DNA of 64,000 bases from JAFGBI01 sp964454025 (GTDB taxonomy: Bacteria; Myxococcota_A; Polyangia; Polyangiales; Polyangiaceae), in NCBI GenBank assembly GCA_964454025.1, contig CAYVRP010000014.1, positions 1 through 64,000 of the forward strand. The letters are read 5' to 3'. The notes below the pieces were generated by a model. It was not told the DNA's origin. It saw nothing but the letters and a program-made list of their open reading frames with translations, and searched no databases. Below are positions 9,502 through 19,000 of this stretch, piece by piece. The translations under genes were made by a program, and so were the position numbers. Position 1 is the first letter of the stretch. Each line of letters starts with the position of its first letter.

Positions 9502-10013
9502 GACCCCACCTCCTGGCCGAGACGCCCGCCGCGCGCCCGGATCCGGCGCGCCCGCGCCGCGAAGTCCGCGCGGGCGAGGCGGAGCCGCGAGTAGACGGTG
9601 GCCAGCGGGATGTCGAGGATGTCGGCGATCTCCGGGCCGGTGAACCCCTCGAGCTCGAACAGCGTGAACACGGCCCGTTGCTCCAGGTCCATTGCGTCGA
9701 GCAGACCGTCTAGCACCTCGAGCTCGGCGTGCTCGTCCCGGGCCGGCGGCAACATCAGCTCGAGGTCCGCGTGCTCGCAGGGGATCTCCCGCCGCACGTG
9801 CGCGCGTCGCCGCCGCTCCGAAGCCACCCGGAAGCAGATCCGGTAGAGCCAGGTGGTCCACCGGGCGCGTCCCTCGAACTGGTCCATGCGGCGGAACGCC
9901 ACGAGAAAGACCTCCTGCACGGAGTCGGCGACGTCGGACTCCGGCACCCCGAGCCGCCGGAGGGAGCGCCACACGAAATCGACGTTCCTCAGGTAGAGCT
10001 CGCGCGGGTCCAT
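9498..10013 (-). CDS. ECF-type RNA polymerase sigma factor
   Basis: 171 aa, the usual size for an extracytoplasmic-function sigma factor, which redirects RNA polymerase to a small set of stress or envelope promoters. Region 2 is clear (DVADSVQEVFLVAFRRMDQF, then WLYRICFRVASERRRR), as is region 4 with its helix-turn-helix (FELEGFTGPEIADILDIPLA followed by TVYSRLRLARADF). ATG 10013 or the adjacent GTG 10016 could start it. The stop overlaps the next gene by 4 bp, forming a sigma/anti-sigma cassette. The exported repeat protein upstream on the same strand (10081-11368) is only about 70 bp away and may be in the same transcript or a target. Confidence 0.9.
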   Translation of the reverse strand: MDPRELYLRNVDFVWRSLRRLGVPESDVADSVQEVFLVAFRRMDQFEGRARWTTWLYRICFRVASERRRRAHVRREIPCEHADLELMLPPARDEHAELEVLDGLLDAMDLEQRAVFTLFELEGFTGPEIADILDIPLATVYSRLRLARADFAARARRIRARGGRLGQEVGS

Positions 10014-10080
10014 CACCGGCGTCAGCGCCCCGCTCCGACGGGGGCCGCCGATCCTTCGTGGTCCCGGCCGTCCCGATCCA

Positions 10081-11368
10081 TCACCGAAACGCTACCCCTG
10101 CCCGGGCGACGAGCCAGGCGCTGGGACGTCCGGCGTCCCAGCTCCCGACGTTCACGACGTGAAAGCGGTCCCGGTTCAGCGGAACCAGGCCGGTCGCCTC
10201 CGCGCCGAGCGTCACCCGCCGCCCGGTTTCCAGGCCGGCGCTCGCGCCGAGGGCCGTCCAGAGTCGGTCGTACTCGGTGGAGCTCGTGAAGCCCCCGGCG
10301 GCGGCGTGCAGGGAGCCGCCCCAGCCCTGCACGCAGCCGGTTGCGCGCCACCTCTGGCCCAGGCCTCCGCAGCCCGCGAGCACGCCGCCGACCCAGCGTG
10401 AGGTGATGCGTCCCGGGTCGAGATCGACCTCGCTCGGGAGCCGCCAGGCGACCAGCGCCCGCAGGGAGAAGGGCGCCCAGCCGAGCTCGAGTCCCCCGAA
10501 GAGCGCCTCCGTGAGCTCGGTGGAGACGCCGGCGGCGGCGACGGCGCGGGCGGTCATCGTCCGCGCGACACCGTGCTCGCTCGGCGCTCTCCGGGCCGGG
10601 GGTGGCGGGATGGTCGGCGATGGCCCGGGCGGTGGCCCGGGCTCCTTCGGGACCGCGATGATGGACGCTGGCGGGGTCGCGTCCACGGCATCCTCGGCTG
10701 GGGTGGTGGCGGACACTCCCGCCCCCTCGTCCTCCGTCGTCAGCGCGAGTTCCGCCTGCGCTGCGCGGACCTCCTCGTCGAGCACCATCCCGATCAGCAC
10801 CACCAGCGCGTCGCCGAGCCCCGCGCAGGACGCGGCGCGGAGCTCCCGTTGGCCGACGCGCCCGCCCGTGACCACGACTCGCCCGACCAGTCCTGCCTCG
10901 TCCCGGAAGATGGACACGGCGAGCGTGACGTCCTCGAGCCCTTGCGCTGCCCCATTCCCGGGTGCGCTCGCTCCGGGTGTCGCCGCAGCGGACGCGTTCG
11001 GCGCCNNNNNNNNNNNNNNNNNNNNNNNNNNNNNNNNNNNNNNNNNNNNNNNNNNNNNNNNNNNNNNNNNNNNNNNNNNNNNNNNNNNNNNNNNNNNNNN
11101 NNNNNGCGGCGCCCACCTGCGGGGGTGTCGCGGCGCCCACCTGCGGGGGTGTCGCGGCGCCCACCTGCGGGGGTGTCGCGGCGCGCACCCGCGCCGCGAG
11201 CTCCGCCTCCGTGGGGCAGCCCGCGATCCCGTCGGCGAGCTGAAGGTGGAGCCGCGCTCCGCGGAGGGGCTCCTCCGCCCCCGCGGTCCCGGGCGCCGAG
11301 GCCACGGCCAGCCCGACCGCGCCGAGGACCCCGGTCGCCTCGCGCCGCCCCCGGTATCGCCCGCCCAT
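10081..11368 (-). CDS. Exported repeat-containing protein interrupted by an assembly gap
   Basis: ATG 11368 opens a signal peptide (cleavage likely after AGA, before EEPLRGARL). A short domain follows (GCPTEAELAARVRA), then three copies of the octapeptide ATPPQVGA encoded by a 24-bp tandem repeat, then 100 Ns. Beyond the gap the sensible frame, to TGA 10081-10083, is a different one, so the true gap length must be a multiple of 3 rather than 100. The downstream part has a Pro-rich linker (about 10600-10700) and a C-terminal about 170 residues with alternating hydrophobic strands, suggesting an outer-membrane-like region. The product cannot be translated as one piece here. It may be served by the sigma/anti-sigma pair immediately downstream. 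Confidence 0.65.
11006..11105. other. Assembly gap (100 N)
   Basis: Exactly 100 Ns, a usual placeholder for a gap of unknown size. It lies directly next to three perfect 24-bp tandem repeats, so a collapsed or unresolved repeat array is the likely cause. Confidence 0.98.
11106..11177. repeat. Three perfect 24-bp tandem repeats (octapeptide-coding)
   Basis: The units at 11106-11129, 11130-11153 and 11154-11177 are identical (gcggcgcccacctgcggggg plus tgtc). On the minus strand each encodes ATPPQVGA. A degenerate partial unit follows to about 11195. More copies probably fall in the adjoining gap. Confidence 0.95.
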
Positions 11369-11551
11369 CGGATGCGCCGCTGACAACGCGGGCGACCCTT
11401 CCATGCTCGGCCGCCGATGGCAACGCTGACTGTGGCGAGGGAGACTGGGACGCGCCGGCCCGTGGGCGATTCCGTGATGGAAGAGCGTGGCTGCCGCCAC
11501 GAGCCAGGCAGCTCGGGGCACGGTCGCCTCGAGCGCGGAGGCGAGAGACTC

Positions 11552-13771
11552 ATGCGGCACCCCATTACCACCCTCACCCTCCTCCCCCTGCTGCTCGGCC
11601 TGGCTGGCTGCGAAGACGATCTCGAGATCGGTTCGCAGGAGGTGACCGCGGGGGGCGAGGAGCACGAATGTTCGGAACCCGGCGCAACGCGAGCCGCGGA
11701 CGACGGCTGCAACCAGTGCACCTGCACCGAGGACCACACCTGGTCCTGCACCGAGATGGTCTGCGTGCCCGCCTGCGAGCGCGGCGACACGCGGCTCGCG
11801 GACGACGGTTGCAACGAGTGCACCTGCCTAGGGGACGGGACCTGGCACTGCGAGGACGAGCCCTGCGAGCCCGTGTGCGAACCGGGGGAGACGCGGCCCG
11901 GCGAGAACGGCAGCCCTGAATGCACGTGCGACGAGGCCGGCACCTGGCTCTGTCCTCCGGGTCCGGAGTGCACCGTCGGCGAGGTGCGAGACGCGGGCGA
12001 TGGGTGCAACACCTGCACCTGCGACATCCTGCTGGACGGGGGCAGTCCGCCGGAGTGGTTCTGCACCACCGACCCGTGCCCTCCCAGTGTCTTCGAGCCG
12101 TGCACGCCCGGTGACACGCGGCTCGCGGACGACGGCTGCAACACCTGCGAGTGCGAGATCGTGCTCGAGACCCTTTACACCCGCTGGTCCTGCACGGAGG
12201 ACCCGGCGTGCGCCGAGGCGTGCACGGTGGGCGAGGTGCGGGACTTGGGCGACGGCTGCACCACCTGCGAGTGCGTGGCCGTGCTGAACGGTGGCAGCCC
12301 GAACCGATGGTTGTGCACCGTGAGGCCGTGCGAGGGTCAGTCCTGCACGGGCTTCGACCAGGAGCTCGTCAACGCCGATGGCTGGGTCGGGAACGACCCG
12401 GCGACAACGGCCGACGATCCGCTCGGGATCCAAGGCGCCTGGTTCACGGCCGGCGACGGGATCGCCTGCCCGAACCTGGAGGGCAACCCCTGTAGCGCCG
12501 ACGGCTGCACGGTGCGTGGTAGCACCATCGTCGACCCCGAGTGGGAGGCCTGGGGCTGCATGGTCGCGCTCGAGCTCCAATCCACTGGAGGCCCGGACGC
12601 AGTTCGGAACCCCTACTCCGGTCCGGTCAACTGCTTCGACGTCGAGCTCATGGGCAGCACCGGCGCGTCCACGGTGCGGATCGGGTTCTTCGATCAGGCG
12701 GACATGACCGGTCGCGTCGGACCCTTCCAGGAGGTCGGACCCGTCAACGGGACCTGGAGCGGACGGATCTGCACCTCCGACGTCGCCTGCCCCGCGCAAG
12801 TGTCCGCGGCCGGACTCTGCCGGGCGGGCACGGGCGTCGCCGATCCTTACGCCCTCTACGCCCAGATCGTGGGCGGCGAGTTCGACGAGGCGGACGTCGA
12901 GCTCCAGATCACGAGCCTGCGCCCCGGCTCCTGCACCGGCGTGCCGGAGCCGACCTGCACCGAGGGAGCGACCTACGCGCCCGACGAGTGCACCATCTGC
13001 ACCTGCTCGGCCACCGGTGCCTGGCTTTGCCGGCAGGTCCGGATCTGCGAGCCCCAGGACTGCGAGCTCGGCGAGATCCGGGAGGCGGGCGACGGCTGCA
13101 ACCTGTGCGAGTGCGTGACGACCCCCGAGTCGGGGCCGGAGTGGGAGTGCAGCGCGGAGCCCGGCGGCGGCGGGACCTGCACCACGAGCCCCGACGAGCT
13201 CGTCAACGTCGACGGCTGGGTCGGCGGGGACCCCGCGGCCAGCGACGACGATCCGTCCGGCGTGCAGGGAGCGTTCTACGCCTTCGGCGACGGCATCGCC
13301 TGCTCGCCGCCAGTGGGCAACCCCTGCACCGCGGACGGCTGCACGATCGAGGGCGCCACGGTGATCGACCCGGAGTACCAGGCGTGGGGCTGCGGGATGG
13401 GGCTACAGCTCAACGCCGCCGGCGGCGACTCGAACGTCCTGTTGCCGTACGACGGACCCGGCGACTGCTTCGACCTCGTCCTGGAGGGCGAAACCGGCGA
13501 CGCGCCGGTGAGGCTCGCGCTCGCCGACCACGCGATCATGGACGGCTACCTCGCTCCCTTCGCCGAGATCGGCCCCGTCAACGGCACCTGGCAAGGCCAG
13601 CTCTGCAAATGGGACGTCTCCTGCCCGGACTGGGCGCTGGAGGGAGGCCTCTGCGCCGACGTCACCGGCGTCGCCCAGCCCTACCAGCTCCAGATCTTCG
13701 TCATCGGCGGCGACGCCGAGGGGCCGATCTCGCTCACCCTCGAGAGCCTGAAGATCGCGGTCTGCGACTGA
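11552..13771 (+). CDS. Cys-rich lipoprotein: pacifastin/VWC-like modules plus a duplicated about 190-aa domain
   Basis: 739 aa. ATG 11552 is chosen for its lipoprotein signal (LLLGLAGC); GGAGG lies about 12 nt upstream. After the signal come six modules of the form C..G..R..DDGCN.C.C....W.C...C, which resemble pacifastin or VWC folds, then domain A (about residues 269-460), two more such modules, and domain B (about 548-739). Domains A and B are clear duplicates: both begin ELVN.DGWVG.DPA, contain GDGIAC and ADGCT, then DPE..AWGC, and later EVGPVNGTW or EIGPVNGTW. Disulfide-rich modules argue for a life outside the cell. No function is recognised; a protease-inhibitor or adhesive role is speculation from module shape. 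Confidence 0.8.
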   Translation: MRHPITTLTLLPLLLGLAGCEDDLEIGSQEVTAGGEEHECSEPGATRAADDGCNQCTCTEDHTWSCTEMVCVPACERGDTRLADDGCNECTCLGDGTWHCEDEPCEPVCEPGETRPGENGSPECTCDEAGTWLCPPGPECTVGEVRDAGDGCNTCTCDILLDGGSPPEWFCTTDPCPPSVFEPCTPGDTRLADDGCNTCECEIVLETLYTRWSCTEDPACAEACTVGEVRDLGDGCTTCECVAVLNGGSPNRWLCTVRPCEGQSCTGFDQELVNADGWVGNDPATTADDPLGIQGAWFTAGDGIACPNLEGNPCSADGCTVRGSTIVDPEWEAWGCMVALELQSTGGPDAVRNPYSGPVNCFDVELMGSTGASTVRIGFFDQADMTGRVGPFQEVGPVNGTWSGRICTSDVACPAQVSAAGLCRAGTGVADPYALYAQIVGGEFDEADVELQITSLRPGSCTGVPEPTCTEGATYAPDECTICTCSATGAWLCRQVRICEPQDCELGEIREAGDGCNLCECVTTPESGPEWECSAEPGGGGTCTTSPDELVNVDGWVGGDPAASDDDPSGVQGAFYAFGDGIACSPPVGNPCTADGCTIEGATVIDPEYQAWGCGMGLQLNAAGGDSNVLLPYDGPGDCFDLVLEGETGDAPVRLALADHAIMDGYLAPFAEIGPVNGTWQGQLCKWDVSCPDWALEGGLCADVTGVAQPYQLQIFVIGGDAEGPISLTLESLKIAVCD

Positions 13772-13803
13772 CGGTCGGGATCGTCGCCCGCGGGGGTCGT
13801 TTC

Positions 13804-13821
13804 GGGGCGGCGCGCCGCCCC
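13804..13821. terminator. Perfect 18-bp GC palindrome between convergent genes
   Basis: GGGGCGGCGCGCCGCCCC sits between the stop of the + lipoprotein gene (13771) and the stop of nadA (13824). It may stop transcription from both sides. There is no T-run, so intrinsic termination is unproven. Confidence 0.5.
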
Positions 13822-13823
13822 GC

Positions 13824-14807
13824 TCACCCCAGCGCGAGCATGCGTTCGATGGGCCGGCGCGCTCTCTCGGCGAGCTCCGGGTCGAGCTCGACGCGCGGGG
13901 CGAGGTCGCGCAGGGCGAGGTAGACCTTCTCCGGCGTGTTCAGGCGCATGTGGGGGCACTCGTTGCAAGCGCAGTCGCTGCTGGGCGGCCCCGGGATCAG
14001 CACCTTGTCGGGGGCCCGCTTGCGCATCTGATGCAGGATGCCGCTCTCGGTGAGCACGATGAACTCCCTCGCCGGCGAGGCGGCCACGTGCTCGATCAGC
14101 GCCGCCGTCGAGCCGATGAAGCTCGCGCGCGCTAGGATCGGGGGTTCGCACTCGGGGTGGGCGATGACCTCGGCGCCCGGGTGCCGGAGCTGCAGGGCGA
14201 CGAGCTTCTCCAGGCTGAAGACCTCGTGCACGACGCAGGTGCCCGGCCACAGGACGAGCGAGCGGCCCGTCCGCTCCGCCACGTGCCGCCCGAGGTTCCG
14301 GTCGGGGGCGAAGAGCACCTCGGCGTCGCGCGGAATCGACTCGACCACGCGCACGGCATTGCTCGAGGTGCAGATGAGGTCGCTCTCGGCCTTCACCGCA
14401 GCCGAGCAGTTGATGTAGCTCACCGCCACGGCGCCGGGGTGCCGCGCGCGCCAGGCCCGGAACGGCTCGACGGGGCAGCCGTCGGCCAGCGAGCAGCCCG
14501 CCGCGAGGTCGGGGACGAGGACGATCCGCGTGGGGTTCAGGATCTTGGCCGTCTCCGCCATGAAGTGGACGCCGGCGAAGAGGATGACGTCGGCCTCGGT
14601 GCGCCGGGCCGCCTGCGCGAGCTGCAGGGAGTCCCCGACGAAGTCGGCCAGCTCCTGGATCTCGCTCTCCTGGTAGTAGTGCGCGAGCAGGACCGCGTTC
14701 CGCTCGCGCAGCAGCCGCCGGATCTCGGCGTCGAGGTCGAGGGTGGCGAGGGCCGCCGGGGTGGCGCCGGGAGAGGGAGGGGTTCCGCCGTTCGGCAGCG
14801 CGCTCAC
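13824..14807 (-). CDS. nadA: Quinolinate synthase NadA
   Basis: 327 aa. NadA condenses iminoaspartate (from NadB) with dihydroxyacetone phosphate to quinolinate, the precursor of NAD, using a 4Fe-4S cluster in the cytoplasm. The sequence has the family hallmarks: LLAHYYQESEIQELADFVGDS, FAGVHFMAETAKILNP, and three separated Cys suitable as cluster ligands (YINCSA, PGTCVVHE, SSDCACNECPHM), plus MRKRAP near the end. GTG 14807 is chosen because it overlaps the thyX stop (GTGA, 4 bp), which implies coupled translation. nadB and nadC are not in the window. Confidence is high. Confidence 0.96.
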   Translation of the reverse strand: MSALPNGGTPPSPGATPAALATLDLDAEIRRLLRERNAVLLAHYYQESEIQELADFVGDSLQLAQAARRTEADVILFAGVHFMAETAKILNPTRIVLVPDLAAGCSLADGCPVEPFRAWRARHPGAVAVSYINCSAAVKAESDLICTSSNAVRVVESIPRDAEVLFAPDRNLGRHVAERTGRSLVLWPGTCVVHEVFSLEKLVALQLRHPGAEVIAHPECEPPILARASFIGSTAALIEHVAASPAREFIVLTESGILHQMRKRAPDKVLIPGPPSSDCACNECPHMRLNTPEKVYLALRDLAPRVELDPELAERARRPIERMLALG

Positions 14808-15907
14808 GTGGGGCGGGCGACCGCGGGTACGGCGGCCGCGAAGCGGGCCTCGAAGTGGCTCGGGGGGAGGCCCCGCGCGGGGTCGAGCGTGAAGTCGGGC
14901 ACCGCGGCGTCGCGGAGCTTGGAACAGAGCTCCTCGACCTCGCGCCGCGAGAGTCCGAGCGCGTCGAGCCGCCCCGGGTCGAGCGCCGCGGCGTCGAGGG
15001 TTGCAGCGTCGAGGGTCGCGGCGTCGAGGGCGCTCGGGTCGGGACCGTCCCCGCTGGCCGAACCGCGCGCTCGCGCCGGGGCCGCTACCGCGGCGCCCGG
15101 GCGCGCCCGCAGCCCCGCGGCGTCCACGATGATGAGCTGGCGCAACAGCTCGAGCTCCCCCCGGCTCAGGCGGGCGCCGCAGACGTCGTAGTCGATCCAG
15201 GCCTCGTAGCTCAGCGGCGCGACCCGCTGCAGCATCCCCGCCATCACCCGGGCGTACTGCTGGATCTCCCACTGCGCGTGGCGGTCGACCCGCAGCCGGA
15301 GGAAATGCATGAGGTTATGCAGATCGATCTTCCAGTACCACTGGGTGTAGGTGCTGAGCGGGAGATCGATGCGGGCGAGCTCACGCGCCACGTCGTGACC
15401 CGTCAGCCACTCGTAGCTCTCGCGGGCGGCCGCGCGGACGGCCTCCCAGCGCTGCACGGCCTCGGCGTAGGCGCCGGCCGGGATGGCCTGGCCGCTCCGG
15501 CCCTGGCGGTTGGCGTCGCTCTGCGTCATCAGCTCCTCGGGCGCTGGGGTGTAGAAGAGCATCGGCATCAGCGAGTACCGCCCGCTGTACTCGTTGACGC
15601 TGGCGGTGCGGTGGCGGATCCACTGTCGCGCCACGAACATCGGCATGCAGCAGTGGAACTTCAGCTCCACCATCTCGCTGGGCGTGGTGTGCTGGTGCCG
15701 GCGGAGGTAGCGCAGCAAGCCGCGCGTCTGGCTGGTCTTGCGGGTGCCGAAGCCGTAGCTCACGCGCGCCGCGCGCTCGATGCAGGCGTCGCTGCCCATG
15801 TAGTCGACGAGCGCGACGAAGCCGTGGTCGAGCACGGGGAAGTAGAGGCCGAGGATCTGCTCCGCCCCCTCGGTCGTGGGTCGCTGGGTGAGGGTCGTGC
15901 CGGTCAT
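14804..15907 (-). CDS. thyX: Flavin-dependent thymidylate synthase ThyX with C-terminal extension
   Basis: 367 aa. ThyX makes dTMP from dUMP using methylene-tetrahydrofolate and FAD/NADPH. The signature RHRTASVNEYSGRYS is present, along with ARVSYG and the late FLRLR..HAQWEI.QYA core. Residues 1 to about 265 cover a normal ThyX. The remaining about 100 residues are extra, beginning with an Ala-rich linker and an LDAAT pentapeptide repeat (about 14991-15030), then a helical tail (LSRREVEELCSKLRDA). ATG 15907 starts the gene. It is followed by nadA with a 4-bp overlap, so both are probably one transcript. No thyA is visible in the window. Confidence 0.95.
   Translation of the reverse strand: MTGTTLTQRPTTEGAEQILGLYFPVLDHGFVALVDYMGSDACIERAARVSYGFGTRKTSQTRGLLRYLRRHQHTTPSEMVELKFHCCMPMFVARQWIRHRTASVNEYSGRYSLMPMLFYTPAPEELMTQSDANRQGRSGQAIPAGAYAEAVQRWEAVRAAARESYEWLTGHDVARELARIDLPLSTYTQWYWKIDLHNLMHFLRLRVDRHAQWEIQQYARVMAGMLQRVAPLSYEAWIDYDVCGARLSRGELELLRQLIIVDAAGLRARPGAAVAAPARARGSASGDGPDPSALDAATLDAATLDAAALDPGRLDALGLSRREVEELCSKLRDAAVPDFTLDPARGLPPSHFEARFAAAVPAVARPT
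14991..15030. repeat. 15-bp tandem repeat in thyX (about 2.7 copies)
   Basis: gcgtcgagggt plus a variable tetramer recurs at 14991, 15006 and 15021. It encodes the repeated LDAAT/LDAAA pentapeptides in the linker of the ThyX extension. Confidence 0.8.
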
Positions 15908-16035
15908 CGTGCGTCACCGATCGTGGCCGACCGCCGGCATAGCAAAGGCGCCAGGACCGCGCCACGCGCGAACGGGCCGCGCCGACCGCCGCCGCCGGTG
16001 GAGCGGGGCTTCCTTCTCCGGTACGCTGCGCGGCC

Positions 16036-19000
16036 GTGGTGATCCCCGTCGTTCGCTCGGCCGCGGCGCCCGGAGACGCGGCCGCTCGCCGTGGCTTGCG
16101 GCACGCCGCCGCGTGCCGCACCGCGACGCACGCCGCCGCGGCGTTGCTCGGCGTCACGGCGGCGCTGGCGGGGTGTCGCGCGAGCGCGGGCGCGGGCGTG
16201 ACCGCCGTCCCCGCGACGTCGGCCGGACCGGCGCCGGTGGCGACGACCGCGCGCGCGCCGGCGTTCCCGGCGCCGCCGCGCGCCGTCGCGCTCCCCCGCA
16301 GCGGGGAGGAGCCGGTCCTGCGCGACCGGGATGGCACCGCGCGCTATCTGATCCAGGGGCTCCGGCTCACGCGACGCCCCGACGGCGCCCTGGCGCGGGC
16401 GCGCGATCTGATCCCGGCGCCCGCGGTCGCGGTCACCGAGCTGCCGGAGCGCGTGGGTCGGGGCTACCTCTTCCTCGCGCGGACCTCGGGCGACAGCCTG
16501 CTCTGGCGCGCGCGGAGCTGGACCGGGCCGCTGCAGCCGCTCGCCCGCCTCGGGTTCGACGTGGAGTCGGTGCAGGTCGGCTTCGACCGGCTCTACGCCG
16601 TCGCGCGGGACACTCGCGAGGTCGTGGCGCTCGACCCGACCACGGGGGCCGTCGTCGATCTCGGGAGCCTGCCGCCGACCGCGGCCGTGCGCAGCATCGC
16701 GTTCGCAGACGCGTGGTTCGGCATCGTGGACCTGCCGTACCGCGGGGCGCTGGTGACCTTCGACGCCGGCGCGAGCTGGCACCCGCTCGGGCTCGGCGCG
16801 GTCCGCGGCCTGACGGCGGGCGACGGCGAGATCGTCGCGCAGATCGAGGCGGAGGCGATCACGATCGACTCGCGCGGCCGCGTGGTGCGCCGGGCGCCGC
16901 TCGATCAGATCGAGCCTCCTTCGCCCGGCCCCGCTGCGGAGCGGCCCCGGCGCGCGCGCCCCCCGGCCCCGCTCCGCGAGGCGGTGCTGCGCGGCTGGCC
17001 CGAGCCGCCGGACCACGCGCTCGTGATCACCGCGGGGACGCTTACGCGCGTGCGGCTCCGCGACGGCGCGGTGGTGGCCCGCGTGGAGGACGTGGTGGAC
17101 CGCGGCGACCAGTGCCAGGCGGTGCCCCTCGGGGCGGGGTTCGGCTTCGTCTGCACGCGCGAGCAAGGCGGCACCGCGCTGCTCCGCTTCCGCCCGCCGC
17201 TCGGGGTGGAGCGCGGGCTCGCCTTCGCGACGCCCCGCTACGTCGCGCCCGGCGGCCAGGGCGCGCTCGCCATCCGCGGCGGCTGTGCCGACGAGCCGAG
17301 CGGCGCGGCCGCCGGGCTCTACTGCATCGTCGGGGTGGACGGCGACGTCCGCGAGATCCGCGTCAGCGGCGACCGCGGCGTCGAGCGCGTGGTCGCGCTC
17401 GGTGACGGCCGCGTCGCGGTGCTCGTGCCGCCGCGGTTCGGGGCGCCCGGCCAGCTCACCCTGGTCGACCGCACGGGGCGCTCCGAGGCGACGGCGCTCG
17501 CACTGCCCGCGGCCCGGGAGGCGCGCCGGGGGCTCCTGCGGCGCGCCCTGTGGCTCGACGGCTTCCGCGAGCGTCGCGCGGGCGAGCTCGCGGGCTGGGT
17601 CGCGGACGGCGACGACTTCGTCGGAGTGCGGGTCGCGTTCGACGGTCGCGTGACGGTGGGCAAGCCGTCCGCGGGTCTCGGGCGCAGCGTCCTCGCCGGC
17701 CCCTTCGCGCTGTCGCGCGATCGGGAGGGGACTCTGCGCGAGACCACCGACGGCGGGTTCACCTGGCGCGAGTCGGACTCCCTGCTCGATCTCGAGTCGT
17801 TTGCCGGGAGTGGTCGCCGCGAGCAGGGCTGCTCCGCGCTCGGTTGCGCCCTCGGCAGCTGGGTGCGGGTCGGGTGGCAGGGACCCAGGGGCAAGCCCGA
17901 CGCGCGCGCGGCGGCCAGCCGCCCGCGCGGCGCCGTCTTCCCGCCGTCCGAGGGCGGACGTTGGGTGATGCGCTGCTCCCTGGATCGTGCTCGCAGCAAC
18001 GGTGCTCCCCCGGCGGGGCAGGGCGCTGCGCCCCGCCGGAGGACGCCACCCCGCGCGGCCCCGACGTCCACCGGCCTCACCGCCGAGAGCGTGGAGTCCA
18101 CCGCGTGGGAGCCCTTCTTCGGCGTGCCGCCGCCTGCGCTCGGACCTGCCGAGGTCGGGTTCGACGCCCGCGCGGTCGGGCTCGCGGGGCAGCTGCACCT
18201 GTACGCCGCGGGACCTCGAGGCGCCGACTGGACGCGCGCGGCGACCTGGCGTGCGCGCGGCTACGACGCCTTCGACGTGACCGGCCAGGTCTGGTCGACG
18301 GTGCCGGCGCCGACGCCGTGGGGCGACGTGGTAGCGGCGGCGCAGGCCTTCGGGCTCAACGTCTACGGCAACCCCTCGCCGGATCTCGTGGCCACCCTGG
18401 AGCCGGGCGGTCGCGCCGGCGTGCTATCCGTTGCCGCTGCGGGCCATCGCCAGCTGTACCTCGCCGAGGCCGGGCGAGCGCTCCAGCCCATCCGCGATGC
18501 CGCGGCCCAGGACGTCGCCGCGGTGGCCGGCGCCGTCAAGGTCGGCGGCCGCTTCTTCATCGGCATCGACCGCCAGAGCTTCCGGATCTATCGGGTCACG
18601 TCGGACCGCTTGACGCTCGTCGGCGACTACCCCGAGGTGGAGAGCTCGTCGAGCGCGATCAGCGCCGTGGTGGTGCGCAGCGCGCGGGGCGACGCGCTGG
18701 GCATCTGGGTGCGGGCCGCGCGCACGCGCGGCGCGTACACGTCGTGGTACGTGTTCCCCGTCGATCCGGAAACCGGCGCCGTCGAGCCCCCGCTGGTGAT
18801 CGAGCCGCGCGATCTCGGTCGCTTTCCTCCGGCGTGCTCGGTGGACGACGAGGGCTGGCTGCTCGTGGGCGCGCCGCCGATCGTGCCCTACGTGGAGCTC
18901 GAGGGGCAGGACGGGGCCTGGTCCCCGCGCCGCGTCGATGCGCGCTGGATCGCAGGTCCGCACGGGCTCTGTCTCGACGCCCTCTCCGCGGAGGGCGAGC

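Noticed and set aside
11106..11177. 24-bp repeats as a CRISPR
   Set aside because: Direct tandem copies without spacers that encode an octapeptide in frame.
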